From: Leptolinea sp. HRD-7
Lineage (GTDB): Bacteria; Chloroflexota; Anaerolineae; Anaerolineales; Anaerolineaceae
Length of the DNA: 64,000 nucleotides
Direction of reading: 5' to 3'
Assembly: GCA_024363285.1 (NCBI GenBank)
Contig: AP024710.1
Location: forward strand, 62,001-126,000
This document shows, in pieces, positions 32,208 to 40,821 of this stretch (its first letter is position 1; every line of letters starts with the position of its first letter). The notes below the pieces were generated by a model. The model did not search any database and was not told the DNA's origin. It saw only the letters and a program-made list of their open reading frames with translations. Both the position numbers and the translations under genes were made by a program.

Positions 32208-34729
32208 GGTTGTGGGAGAGGGCAGGTAAATGAACCCGGATCTTTTCGGATAATTATTCTGGGTGACGGCTCCAGAACGATCATAACAGCGGTATCAAAA
32301 TACGCTTCAGATTTACATCCAGCCAGAATGACCTTCGAGGCATTCGGCAACGGCTCAATGGATTGGTCAACTGGCAGCACGGCATCAAAGGGATACATGT
32401 CATCGGAGATCATGGAAAAAGAAAGATGGTCAAAAGGCAACGCGCTGAACGCTGAACCTTGCCCGGCCGTATCCCCTTCTCCAGATTTCATCCAGCGTGG
32501 GAACATAGCCCAACCTGTTTTGAATGAGCCATCCGGTGAGGCCGCCAGAATGTTCAGATCATTGACCGAATTTCCCGCAGGCCATTCCACTTGAATATCG
32601 CGGATCTGTTTCAGTAACGTCGAATTATCGGCCGGTTTAAATTGTTTCGGGATCAATAAAGACAACGCCATAGGCAGACTGGCTGCGGCAAGAATAAGCG
32701 CGAGTTGCAACCAGAGTTTTTTCACGTTAATGGTTTTTGTTACGGTATCAGTCTCATTCTGCCGTTTTAAGCGGAAAAGCCAGAACGTCAGACCTGACAG
32801 ACCGATGGAAAAATAAGCCGGTAAAACCCAGTCCACCGGAATAATATATCGTCCGCCGGAAACCATGGAGACTGCGTTTGACAACAAATACGACAACATC
32901 ACCAGCAGAGGGACAAGGCTGACCACCCCGGAGCGCTTCCAACTGATGGCGAATCCCAGGACAACAGCCAGTAGACTGACCGCTAAACCAATTTCTCCGT
33001 AAGGAGTGAAAGAACCGTTCCATTCCTGATCCCAGTATGGCTGACGGATTGTCTCCTCCAGTCCGCTATGGTAGATGGAAGCCGGTAATGACAGACTGAC
33101 CGTCACCAGGTTGTGCAGACCGGTGCGTGTGAAAGAATCCGCGAGTACTGCCCAACTTGCAGAATCTGTTCTATCCTCACCGGTGGGCGGATTCCCTTCC
33201 GTCTGTTCCATTCCAGGTGAAGGTGGTTTGTTCACCGGGATCAGTTCAATGGTCGGGTTGATGCGCCGCTTGAATACCACACCCAGCACCTTACTGTAAT
33301 AAGAATCCAGCGCGTTCCCTTCTATCACCTGATTCCGTAATGCCCAGGGAACCTGTCCCAGTATGCAGAACAGAACAAAGACCAATGCCGCCAGCCAGGT
33401 TTGACGGCTCCGGAAATTGAAGCCGAACAACCAGATAAGCAGAATAAGAGGAAGGATCACCAGCACGTTTAACCGCACGAGAGCGGTCAAACCCAGCAGC
33501 GCGCCTGATACCGCCGCGTGCAGCCATGACCGTTGAGATGACTTCCACCAGTTGACTATCGAAAGGCAGAACAGAATCAACAATAGCGCGGTCAGCGGTT
33601 CAGACATAGCCATTTTAACATTTGTCGCCTGAACCCTGTCAGCAATTGACAGATTGTTGGCTTGCATAAAAAGTACCACAACCCCGGCAGTAATTCCTGC
33701 CGGTCGATTCGAAATTCTGGATACCAGTAAATAGATCAGCCCGGGTATCACAGCCATAACTGCCACCTGCGTCAGCATCATGCGGGCATAGTCTGAACTG
33801 TTCAGCCAGCTCAGGATGGCCAGAAACGTCAGGTGGAGCGGTTTATCCAGAAATCCGTAGGGAAACCCGTTTCCAGCCAGTATCGCCTGAGCTTCCAGCG
33901 CGTAATCACCGGCATCGGAATAGGGATAATTGGTGAAATTTGGCGGATAAGAAGCCGTTACAAAGCGACTAACCGGAGTCGGGATACTTTGCCAGAGTAG
34001 AAATGCTGCCAGCCAAAAAACCGCGATCAAAGCCCAATCTTTGAACCGCACCGTTTTATTGGGAAACAACATATCCTTCATCACACAGAACACGGCCATC
34101 ACAGTCAGAGCGGCACCAACCTGCCAGTGTAAAACAGGGATACCGGACTTTCCCCAGAATTGGGTACCCTTCCCGATGCCCATTCCGGTAATGGATATGA
34201 TCAGAACTGCCATCAGGATAATTCCCCCCGGTACCAACCCCGCGATCCAGTCCTGACGAGTGAACTGTCTTAATAATGAAGTAAGTCTTTTATTCTGGAA
34301 AAGCCCAAAAATCCAAATTTTTGTGACATAAAGAAAAGCCAACTGTAACAGACCGTTTATTCGGTCATAAACGGAATTCCAGCGGCCCAATCCGTCTGGC
34401 GGCAAGAAAGCAACAATCAGCAAAACCAGCCAGACGAACGGTATGATCGTGTCCATGATAAAAACAAACCGAGCATTCGTCACCCATTTCGTGACTTTCC
34501 ACAGACTGGACTCCCAATCGAGGTTTATTTTGACCAGTAACCAGGCGCACAATAGACCGGTAACTACCGGAATCAAGAGCAATATCATTCGGCTGGCAGT
34601 GAATTCGCCGGAAAAACTCAATATATCGAGTATCGCAAGAATGCTTCCCGCTATTCCCAGAATTAAAAATGCGATTGCCAGCCATCGTCCGCCCGGGTCA
34701 AAGAAGAATTTGTTCAATTTTGAGTGCAT
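32204..34729 (-). CDS. Giant GT-C-type membrane glycosyltransferase, tandem paralogue
   Basis: 841 residues with about 14 hydrophobic helices. After an N-terminal six-helix set comes the GT-C loop YPYSDAGDYALEAQAILAGNG (first half YPYSDAGDYALEAQ, ~268-281), with MAMSEPLTALL later; FMQANNLSIADRVQATN compares with FREMNNIQGTLWVLSTN in the neighbour. A loop near 500-530 is rich in P, G and E. The C-domain has AMFPRWMKSGEGDTAGQG, KVILAGCKSEA and SFTCPLPQP, matching the paralogue's pattern and its two cysteines. It is 14 bp after the WecA-like gene and overlaps the next gene by 4 bp. The duplication is old: only motifs are shared, with low overall identity by eye. Confidence 0.85.
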   Translation of the reverse strand: MHSKLNKFFFDPGGRWLAIAFLILGIAGSILAILDILSFSGEFTASRMILLLIPVVTGLLCAWLLVKINLDWESSLWKVTKWVTNARFVFIMDTIIPFVWLVLLIVAFLPPDGLGRWNSVYDRINGLLQLAFLYVTKIWIFGLFQNKRLTSLLRQFTRQDWIAGLVPGGIILMAVLIISITGMGIGKGTQFWGKSGIPVLHWQVGAALTVMAVFCVMKDMLFPNKTVRFKDWALIAVFWLAAFLLWQSIPTPVSRFVTASYPPNFTNYPYSDAGDYALEAQAILAGNGFPYGFLDKPLHLTFLAILSWLNSSDYARMMLTQVAVMAVIPGLIYLLVSRISNRPAGITAGVVVLFMQANNLSIADRVQATNVKMAMSEPLTALLLILFCLSIVNWWKSSQRSWLHAAVSGALLGLTALVRLNVLVILPLILLIWLFGFNFRSRQTWLAALVFVLFCILGQVPWALRNQVIEGNALDSYYSKVLGVVFKRRINPTIELIPVNKPPSPGMEQTEGNPPTGEDRTDSASWAVLADSFTRTGLHNLVTVSLSLPASIYHSGLEETIRQPYWDQEWNGSFTPYGEIGLAVSLLAVVLGFAISWKRSGVVSLVPLLVMLSYLLSNAVSMVSGGRYIIPVDWVLPAYFSIGLSGLTFWLFRLKRQNETDTVTKTINVKKLWLQLALILAAASLPMALSLLIPKQFKPADNSTLLKQIRDIQVEWPAGNSVNDLNILAASPDGSFKTGWAMFPRWMKSGEGDTAGQGSAFSALPFDHLSFSMISDDMYPFDAVLPVDQSIEPLPNASKVILAGCKSEAYFDTAVMIVLEPSPRIIIRKDPGSFTCPLPQP

Positions 34730-34743
34730 GGGGCCGCTACCCC

Positions 34744-35796
34744 CTACTTTTGTGATTTCTCAAAAAAGATGATAAGCACAATTCCCAGAAGGATGGTTAC
34801 TACCAGTAAAGTGTTGGCCCATATCGGCGGTAAGATGACCGCCATGAACGCCAGGCAGTCCAACACCAGCGCGGCCATGTGCATGGTCAACACTGCCCGG
34901 CTGGGATCCAGCCCGAGGGCGACCAGGCGATGATATGTGTGGTCACGGTTACCTTTATAAAAGGGTAATCGCCTGCGCACGCGAGAGATAGTGACCATGG
35001 TGGTATCAAAGATGGGTACACCCACCAGAAAGATAGGTACCAGATACGAAGATGATTGGAAGCTTCCAACAGGATTGTAATTAATGGCCATAACCGCAAG
35101 AATGAAACCCAGCGTCTGCGCGCCAGAATCACCCAGAAACATTCTTGCCGGATTTGAATTGAAATAAAAGATTGCCAGGCAGATTCCCACCAGTATGGCA
35201 CTCAGAATTGCCAGGGATTCCTGTCCGGATTGCAGTGTTGCCAGCATAAAAAAGGCGAACGCCCAACCACTAAGCCCAACGGCCAGTCCGTCCATACTGT
35301 CAACCAGATTAAACGCGTTGGTAACGCCCACGATCCAGAAAACCGTAAGAAAACGGTCCAGCAACACATAAATAAAACCTGATCCGCCGATGAAAAACGT
35401 ATGCGATTCAAGAATTTGAATGGATAAACCGGACAACACAAGGCCGATTGTTGCGACAAGTTGCCCCAGGAACTTGGGCAGCGCGGGAAGACGTTTGTAA
35501 TCATCCCAAATACCGAACACAAAAATGACCAGCGCGGCCAGCAGCATGGTCAAAATATTTCTGTCTTTCCATAATCCGGTAGCCAGAACCAGTATTATCA
35601 GCGAAGCTGTCAACGCCATACCACCGGCATACGGCATGGCCACTTTGTGTGTTTTGTAAGCCGCGGCTCCGGGGAAGTCCATTAATTTGATACGACGGGC
35701 AACCTGAATCCCCAGATAGCCGGTAACCAGGGTCAGCAGTAAACTGACCAGAATGGCCTGAAAGAGTCCGGAAAAGTCCACCGCGCTAGCGTTCAT
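34744..35796 (-). CDS. WecA/MraY-family UDP-HexNAc:polyprenyl-phosphate transferase
   Basis: 350 residues, about 11 hydrophobic helices. Family motifs are all present: HKVAMPYAGG 50-59, GIWDDYKR 95-102 (the D-D pair that binds magnesium), NAFNLVDSMDGLA 160-172, FLGDSGAQ 220-227 and RDHTYHRL 284-291. It transfers a HexNAc-1-phosphate from UDP to undecaprenyl phosphate on the inner face of the membrane, starting the lipid-linked chain. SMDG in place of G-x-DG and RDHTYHR (not the HIHH of MraY) place it with WecA/WbpL/TagO-like initiators. Its ATG shares one base with the stop of the GT4 gene (TAATG), consistent with that GT4 adding an early sugar. Confidence 0.92.
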   Translation of the reverse strand: MNASAVDFSGLFQAILVSLLLTLVTGYLGIQVARRIKLMDFPGAAAYKTHKVAMPYAGGMALTASLIILVLATGLWKDRNILTMLLAALVIFVFGIWDDYKRLPALPKFLGQLVATIGLVLSGLSIQILESHTFFIGGSGFIYVLLDRFLTVFWIVGVTNAFNLVDSMDGLAVGLSGWAFAFFMLATLQSGQESLAILSAILVGICLAIFYFNSNPARMFLGDSGAQTLGFILAVMAINYNPVGSFQSSSYLVPIFLVGVPIFDTTMVTISRVRRRLPFYKGNRDHTYHRLVALGLDPSRAVLTMHMAALVLDCLAFMAVILPPIWANTLLVVTILLGIVLIIFFEKSQK

Positions 35797-36920
35797 TACC
35801 TTTGAGTATCCCCCTGAAGTTTACTATAAACTTCAAGAGTTTCGTTAACGATCCTACCGGTCGAAAATTCTGTTTCCGCCAGATGACGGGCGTTAGCCCC
35901 CATTCGACGGCGTTCTTCGGGGTTGCGCAATAGATTACGAAGGCAGGCAGCCAGATCATCCACATCCTTAAATTTTGCCAGCAGACCGGTTTCACCAGGA
36001 ATAACCACCTCGCGGCAGCCAGGCGCGTCAAATGCCACCAACGGCCGGGCGCAACCGGCGGCTTCGATCAACGTTTTCGGCAGACCTTCGCGATACGAAG
36101 GCAGGCAGACGATACTGGATTTTGAAAACACCTCCGGCATGTCTCCACGCCAGCCCCACCACTCAATGACGCCTTCCTTTTCCCAATCGCGAACGGCACT
36201 CTCCGGCACCGATGCCGGGTTATCGGCGTAGATGTCCCCCACCAGTACAAAGCGCCCGTCAGAACCTTCCGCTTTCAGTACGCGCGCGGCTTGAACGAAC
36301 TCACCCACACCCTTGTCCCATAGCAGCCGTGCGGGCAGAACCACAACCGCCGGCCCGGCCGGTTCCGGTGACGGGACGAATCTGGTGATATCCACGCCGG
36401 AGCCGCGTACGATGCGTGTTTGCCCGGGTGAAATAAGATGCAATGTTTCAAATTGACGCAGGTCATCACCATTCTGGAAGATCACCTGTGTTGACCGTAA
36501 AGCGAACCTGTACAGGAACAGGATTATCGGGCGGATCAGCCGGGCTTTCAGGTTGTTGGCCAAAAACACATAACCCAGACCGGTGATCGAATTGATCACC
36601 CGGTGAATGCCCGTCCAACGCGCGGCTAGAGAGCCGTATAACACACATTTGATAGTGAAATGATGGACAAAATCCGGCTTTTCATCACGGTACAGGCGTA
36701 CCAACCGGGAGATGGTGCCAATTTCTTGCAGGGGGTTTTGCCCTTTCCGTGAGAACGGGAATTCCACCCAGCGGAAACCAGCCTGGATCAATTTGTCCGC
36801 GTTTTCATCAGAGGGTGAAACCAGAACCACATCAAATCCGCGGGCACGTAGGGCTTCTGCCAGCGGCAGCCGGAAATTATAGAGGTACCAGGCAGTGTTC
36901 GCGAATAGAAGTGTTTTCAC
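35796..36920 (-). CDS. GT4 glycosyltransferase (PglA/WbnH-like)
   Basis: 374 residues, GT-B fold, no membrane segment except a short hydrophobic patch near 140-155 (RPIILFLYRFAL). N-terminal FANTAWYLYNFRLPLAEALR (6-25) with the motif N-x-x-x-F-R-x-x-L typical of early-acting WecA-dependent GT4 enzymes, DFVHHFTIKCVLYG near 84-97, SITGLGYVF near 111-119, and the donor site PSYREGLPKTLIEAAGCARP around 271-290. It should add the second sugar to the undecaprenyl-diphosphate-HexNAc made by the next gene, with which it is coupled (TAATG). Retaining mechanism expected. Upstream asnB is 7 bp away. Confidence 0.88.
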   Translation of the reverse strand: MKTLLFANTAWYLYNFRLPLAEALRARGFDVVLVSPSDENADKLIQAGFRWVEFPFSRKGQNPLQEIGTISRLVRLYRDEKPDFVHHFTIKCVLYGSLAARWTGIHRVINSITGLGYVFLANNLKARLIRPIILFLYRFALRSTQVIFQNGDDLRQFETLHLISPGQTRIVRGSGVDITRFVPSPEPAGPAVVVLPARLLWDKGVGEFVQAARVLKAEGSDGRFVLVGDIYADNPASVPESAVRDWEKEGVIEWWGWRGDMPEVFSKSSIVCLPSYREGLPKTLIEAAGCARPLVAFDAPGCREVVIPGETGLLAKFKDVDDLAACLRNLLRNPEERRRMGANARHLAETEFSTGRIVNETLEVYSKLQGDTQR

Positions 36921-36927
36921 AGTTCAG

Positions 36928-38889
36928 TCAGGATGCCTGTTTACGCAGCCATTCCTGGAAAACCAGGATGTCCCACAGGTAATATTGATTGTCATTCGTA
37001 CCGGCAAGGTGATCGCGCCACATCTTCTGGATCGGAACAGGATCGAAGTATCCATCGACCCGCATGCGGTTTTCATCCAGCAGGTCATCCGCCCATTCAC
37101 GCAGCGGACCGCGCAGCCAGGAATCGATCGGTATGCCGAAACCCATCTTCGGGCGTTCGATCAATTCGCGCGGCACATGCCGGTATAGCACCTGGCGCAA
37201 TATCCATTTGCCCTGACCGTTCTTTATTTTCATGCTCATCGGTAACCGCCAGGCGAATTCGATCACCCGGTGATCATCCAGATAAGGTACCCGGGACTCA
37301 AGGCTGACCGCCATGCTGGCACGATCTACTTTGGCCAGAATGTCATCGGGCAAGTATGTGATCAGGTCCATGTACATCATCCAGCGGGTGAAATCCGGGA
37401 TAGCCGGCCAATTTGAACGGTCGGTCAGAGGGGTCTCTGGTTCCTTGCTCCCCCTGACCAGGCTCTCCGGATCTTTCCAGTGAGAAGCCAGCCGGAAATA
37501 CAGGCTTTGCTCCGAATCGACCGATACCACATCCGCGATCTTTTTCATTTTTTCTCCGGCCTGCGGAACCCGCAGTGAACCGGGAAGAATTGGTCTTAAT
37601 GTCTTAAAAACACTGTCCCAGGTGGCAGGTGACAGCGCCCGCATGGCATGTCCCAACGCCTTGCGCGGACCGCGGCCCATCCAGCCGATGCGATTCCAGA
37701 TGGAGTTTCCCCAGAAATAACGGTTGTATCCGGCGAATAGCTCGTCGCCGCCGTCACCCGAAAGGCTGACAGTGACATGCTGCCGGGTCAATTTGGAAAC
37801 CAGATATGTGGGTATCTGAGATGAATCGGAATAGGGTTCATCATACATCGCGGGGATCAACGGAATGACCGCGCGAGCTTCTTCTGGTGTGACGGTCATT
37901 TCAGTGTGCTGGGTCTTCAGGTGCTGCGCCACCTTGCGGGCGTATTCCGCTTCGTTGTAATCGCCTTCCTGAAAACCGATGGTATAGGTCTTCACAGGGA
38001 CGCGGCTTTCCGCCTGCATCAACGCCACGATGGCGGACGAATCCACACCGCCGGAAAGGAACGCGCCCAACGGCACGTCGGCCATCATGCGCAGCCGCAC
38101 GGATTCGCGCAGCAGGGCTTCCAGTTCATCAATGGCTTCCGTTTCCGAGCCGGTAAACGGATTAGACAACCCGTCTTCCACCGCTTTTTTGGCAGACCAG
38201 TAAATCTGCGGTTCAGGTTCAAATCCCGGTCGGTCAAACGGGAAGCTCAAAATAGTGCCGGGCATCTGCTTTTTGACACCCCGGTAAATGGTCCAGGGAG
38301 CTGGAATATAGTTGTAACGTGTGAACAAAGCCACCGCGTTCCGGTCGATCTCTCCATCAAAACCCGGGAACGCCTTCAGGCATTTCAATTCCGAACCGAA
38401 AAGCAGTGTGTTTCCGTTCCAGCCATAATGCATGGGTTTGACACCCACCCGGTCTCTAACCAGATGCAACACCCGGTCACGCCGGTCCCACAGGGCAAAG
38501 GCAAATTGTCCGTTGAATCGTTTGACAGACGCCTCTAACCCCCAGGTATCGATCGATTCCACCATCACCTCGGAATCGGAGGTGCCCCGGAATTTTGTAC
38601 CCTTCGCGATGAGTTCTTCGCGCATTTCGTTGTAGTTGTAGATCTCACCATTGAACACCATAATGTACCGGCCGCTGGCTGAGATCATGGGCTGGTGACC
38701 GGTAGGCGTCAGGTCGACGATAGCCAGCCTTCGGAAGCCCAATGCCAGACCGGTTTCCGCGTCTACCCATTCACCGCTGTCATCCGGTCCGCGATGCACA
38801 ATAGCATCGGACATGCGGGTGACCAATGATTCGAGTTCCGCGCGGGATTTATTCCGCGATGTATCCAAAAATCCAGTTATTCCACACAT
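36928..38889 (-). CDS. asnB: Asparagine-synthase-type glutamine amidotransferase
   Basis: 653 residues, class II amidotransferase. Cys2 is the glutaminase nucleophile (MCGITGF, needing removal of Met1); RLAIVDL 54-60 and FNGEIYNY 79-86 complete that domain. The synthetase domain has SGGVDSS at 279-285 (PP-loop) and, later, SGDGGDELFAGYNRY. The length matches AsnB of polysaccharide loci (WbpS/WbmI-like), which make amides of sugar acids or the like, rather than free asparagine only. Its place between a methyltransferase and a GT4 supports such a role, for example amidation of a uronic acid; a housekeeping asparagine synthetase remains possible. A possible extended -10 promoter lies 57-65 bp upstream. 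ATPase and glutaminase residues all look intact. Confidence 0.92.
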   Translation of the reverse strand: MCGITGFLDTSRNKSRAELESLVTRMSDAIVHRGPDDSGEWVDAETGLALGFRRLAIVDLTPTGHQPMISASGRYIMVFNGEIYNYNEMREELIAKGTKFRGTSDSEVMVESIDTWGLEASVKRFNGQFAFALWDRRDRVLHLVRDRVGVKPMHYGWNGNTLLFGSELKCLKAFPGFDGEIDRNAVALFTRYNYIPAPWTIYRGVKKQMPGTILSFPFDRPGFEPEPQIYWSAKKAVEDGLSNPFTGSETEAIDELEALLRESVRLRMMADVPLGAFLSGGVDSSAIVALMQAESRVPVKTYTIGFQEGDYNEAEYARKVAQHLKTQHTEMTVTPEEARAVIPLIPAMYDEPYSDSSQIPTYLVSKLTRQHVTVSLSGDGGDELFAGYNRYFWGNSIWNRIGWMGRGPRKALGHAMRALSPATWDSVFKTLRPILPGSLRVPQAGEKMKKIADVVSVDSEQSLYFRLASHWKDPESLVRGSKEPETPLTDRSNWPAIPDFTRWMMYMDLITYLPDDILAKVDRASMAVSLESRVPYLDDHRVIEFAWRLPMSMKIKNGQGKWILRQVLYRHVPRELIERPKMGFGIPIDSWLRGPLREWADDLLDENRMRVDGYFDPVPIQKMWRDHLAGTNDNQYYLWDILVFQEWLRKQAS

Positions 38890-38945
38890 AATGATCCTCA
38901 GTGATTTGACTAATGCTGTCCGTGTGTTTACCGGTCAATTTTCGA

Positions 38946-38954
38946 AGTATACCA
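38946..38954 (-). promoter_or_regulatory. Candidate extended -10 promoter before asnB
   Basis: TGGTATACT on the minus strand (TG motif plus TATACT, 5 of 6). No -35 match at the right distance. The start would be about 50 bases before the asnB ATG, in the only large gap (69 bp) of region B. It could give asnB and the seven bp-coupled genes after it some separate expression. Confidence 0.35.
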
Positions 38955-38958
38955 GCGA

Positions 38959-39666
38959 TCAATTATGCTTCGGTACGGCTACAATACCTACCGTAAATGA
39001 TAATGCGGCCGGCATCCAGGTATTTGGCACTCCGCTTACCTGTTTCACGTCAAAATACCGGCTCACCTGCTCAACGAACCGGCGGTAATCAAACCCTTTG
39101 TGTTCATTGCGGTGCACCTTCATGGTATTACCAAAAACTTCATTCCAGAATTCCCCAAAGGTGTACGCTTCGTCGTGACTGTCGCGGTAGATGATCGACT
39201 TGGCGGTCATCTTGGCCAGAAAAGGCAAACCAATCTCATTCGGGATAGTGAAAAACACCACACCCTTCACCGCCCCGGCCATGATCTTCAGGTAATCATC
39301 CACCATCTCCGGCGGAACGTGTTCCATGGTTTCAAGTGATATCCCGATATCGTACCCTTGAGAGTCCACAGTCATAGCAGAGGGTGAAGAGCACTCATAA
39401 AATCGCACGGTTGGATCTGATGTGTAACGATTACGCCCGATATCCAGACCGCCTTCCCAATTGGCATCAAAACCATCATACAGCGAAGGTTTGACCGGCA
39501 GCCAATCAATGGAACGCCCGTCAAAGCAGCCCAGTTCCACTACGCGCAGAGGTTTTTCCGGCTGGAATCGGGTCGTCATTTTACGCAGCCAGGCAAACCG
39601 GGCCAGGTGCACCCGGGCGCGAAATCCCTTTGAAAAAAGCCGTTCGTTGTATCCGCTATCATTCAT
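38959..39666 (-). CDS. SAM-dependent methyltransferase
   Basis: 235 residues, class I fold. Motif I VVELGCFDGRSI is at 42-53; an acidic end of the second strand lies in DGFDANWEGG; a post-motif SLETMEHVPPEMVDDYL gives the substrate side, and FFTIPNEIGLPF the last core strand. It is of the UbiE/CheR-like sugar or small-molecule methyltransferase group common in polysaccharide loci. Its ATG overlaps the stop of the GT4 gene by 4 bp, so both are translated together. Acceptor unknown; O-methylation of the growing glycan is the best guess. The 3' end is followed by the 69-bp gap before asnB. Confidence 0.82.
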   Translation of the reverse strand: MNDSGYNERLFSKGFRARVHLARFAWLRKMTTRFQPEKPLRVVELGCFDGRSIDWLPVKPSLYDGFDANWEGGLDIGRNRYTSDPTVRFYECSSPSAMTVDSQGYDIGISLETMEHVPPEMVDDYLKIMAGAVKGVVFFTIPNEIGLPFLAKMTAKSIIYRDSHDEAYTFGEFWNEVFGNTMKVHRNEHKGFDYRRFVEQVSRYFDVKQVSGVPNTWMPAALSFTVGIVAVPKHN

Positions 39667-40817
39667 TTTACTTCAGTAACCTGTGACCAGACTTTTTCAT
39701 ACAGCCCGGCGATCTTCCGTATCTCAAAATTATTCAATATGCGTTCGCGGGCTTTACGCCCAAGCTCCAGCCGTTCACCTTCCGGCATTGACAATAGGCT
39801 GACCACAGCCTCCGCCAGTTGACCCGGTTCTCGCGGCGGGACCGTCAGCCCTGTCACTCCGATCAACTCCGCCGTATCACCCACATCGGTACCCACGCAC
39901 GGAATTCCGCACGCCATGGCTTCACCGATCACCAGAGGAAAGGCTTCACCGTAACTGGACGATAAAACAGCCGTATCCCACGCCGGGTATACGGCTTTCA
40001 TGTCAGCACGACGCCCCAGCAGATGAATATTACCCGGTTTATCGAAATCGGATATCATCGCGGTCAGTTCCGGGTTTTCGGGCTTGATTCCGTCACCACA
40101 TAAAATGAGGTGCAGGTCTGGCAGAGCCGTCATCATCTCACGCGCGGCGGCGAAGAATGTGGCGTGGTCTTTTTGTGGGTCAAAACGCGCGGCTAACCCG
40201 GCCACAGGCGCGGTTGGTGGAATACCCAGTTCCGCACGCAGATTTGCCCTGGCTTCCGCGTCCGGGCGGAAATCCTCAAGGTCAAACCCGTTGGGAATGA
40301 ATACCATGCGATCAGCTCTATATCCACGGTCCTGATGGATTTTTTGCGAAACCCGTGAACAGGCAATGATCTTCTCGGGAAGGAACCGCGAAAAGACCGC
40401 GTTGACCCGCACGATGGCACGAGTGCTGCGTTTACTCGTTGTTTTATCCAGAGTGCTGTTGTGAATGCCCCATACGGTTTTCACATGAGGGATAAAACAG
40501 CCGGCCAATCCGCCGATCAGGTCGGCGTGATACATCCACGTTTGAATGACGGCGGGCGGGTTTGACTTTAACTCGCGCACCAGCCGCGCGAAATCAGCGA
40601 TCGAAGGACGCGCGGGATTCATTCCCAGCGCGAACACCGGAATGTCCAGGGCTTCGATCTGACTTCCAACCGGACCGTTTCCGGTGATGGAAATGACCCG
40701 GCTCGGAAATTTCTCCCGGTCAATGAATTGCAGCAGGCGGAATAGCATGGTTTCCGCACCGCCGGTTTCTAACCCGGTGATGATATGCGTTACAGGAATT
40801 TTCCCGGTTGTATCCAT
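39663..40817 (-). CDS. GT4 glycosyltransferase
   Basis: 384 residues, soluble GT-B. Starts with THIITGLETGGAETMLFRLL (10-29; G-G-A-E is the usual GT4 donor-side turn), WMYHADLIGG near 93-102, GIHNSTLD, ACSRVSQKIHQDRGY, then the C-domain with VAGLAARFDPQKDHATFF (~200-217) and SSSYGEAFPLVIGEAMACGIP (first part SSSYGEAFPLVIGE, ~286-299), which contains the E-x7-E pair of retaining GT4 enzymes. Cytosolic, nucleotide-sugar dependent. It lies 4 bp after the giant GT-C gene and overlaps the methyltransferase gene by 4 bp. Confidence 0.88.
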   Translation of the reverse strand: MDTTGKIPVTHIITGLETGGAETMLFRLLQFIDREKFPSRVISITGNGPVGSQIEALDIPVFALGMNPARPSIADFARLVRELKSNPPAVIQTWMYHADLIGGLAGCFIPHVKTVWGIHNSTLDKTTSKRSTRAIVRVNAVFSRFLPEKIIACSRVSQKIHQDRGYRADRMVFIPNGFDLEDFRPDAEARANLRAELGIPPTAPVAGLAARFDPQKDHATFFAAAREMMTALPDLHLILCGDGIKPENPELTAMISDFDKPGNIHLLGRRADMKAVYPAWDTAVLSSSYGEAFPLVIGEAMACGIPCVGTDVGDTAELIGVTGLTVPPREPGQLAEAVVSLLSMPEGERLELGRKARERILNNFEIRKIAGLYEKVWSQVTEVK

Positions 40818-40821
40818 AATC

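Noticed and set aside
37906..38538. Plus-strand open frame of 210 codons
   Set aside because: Opposite the synthetase domain of asnB, which is clearly coding; no ribosome site or domain.
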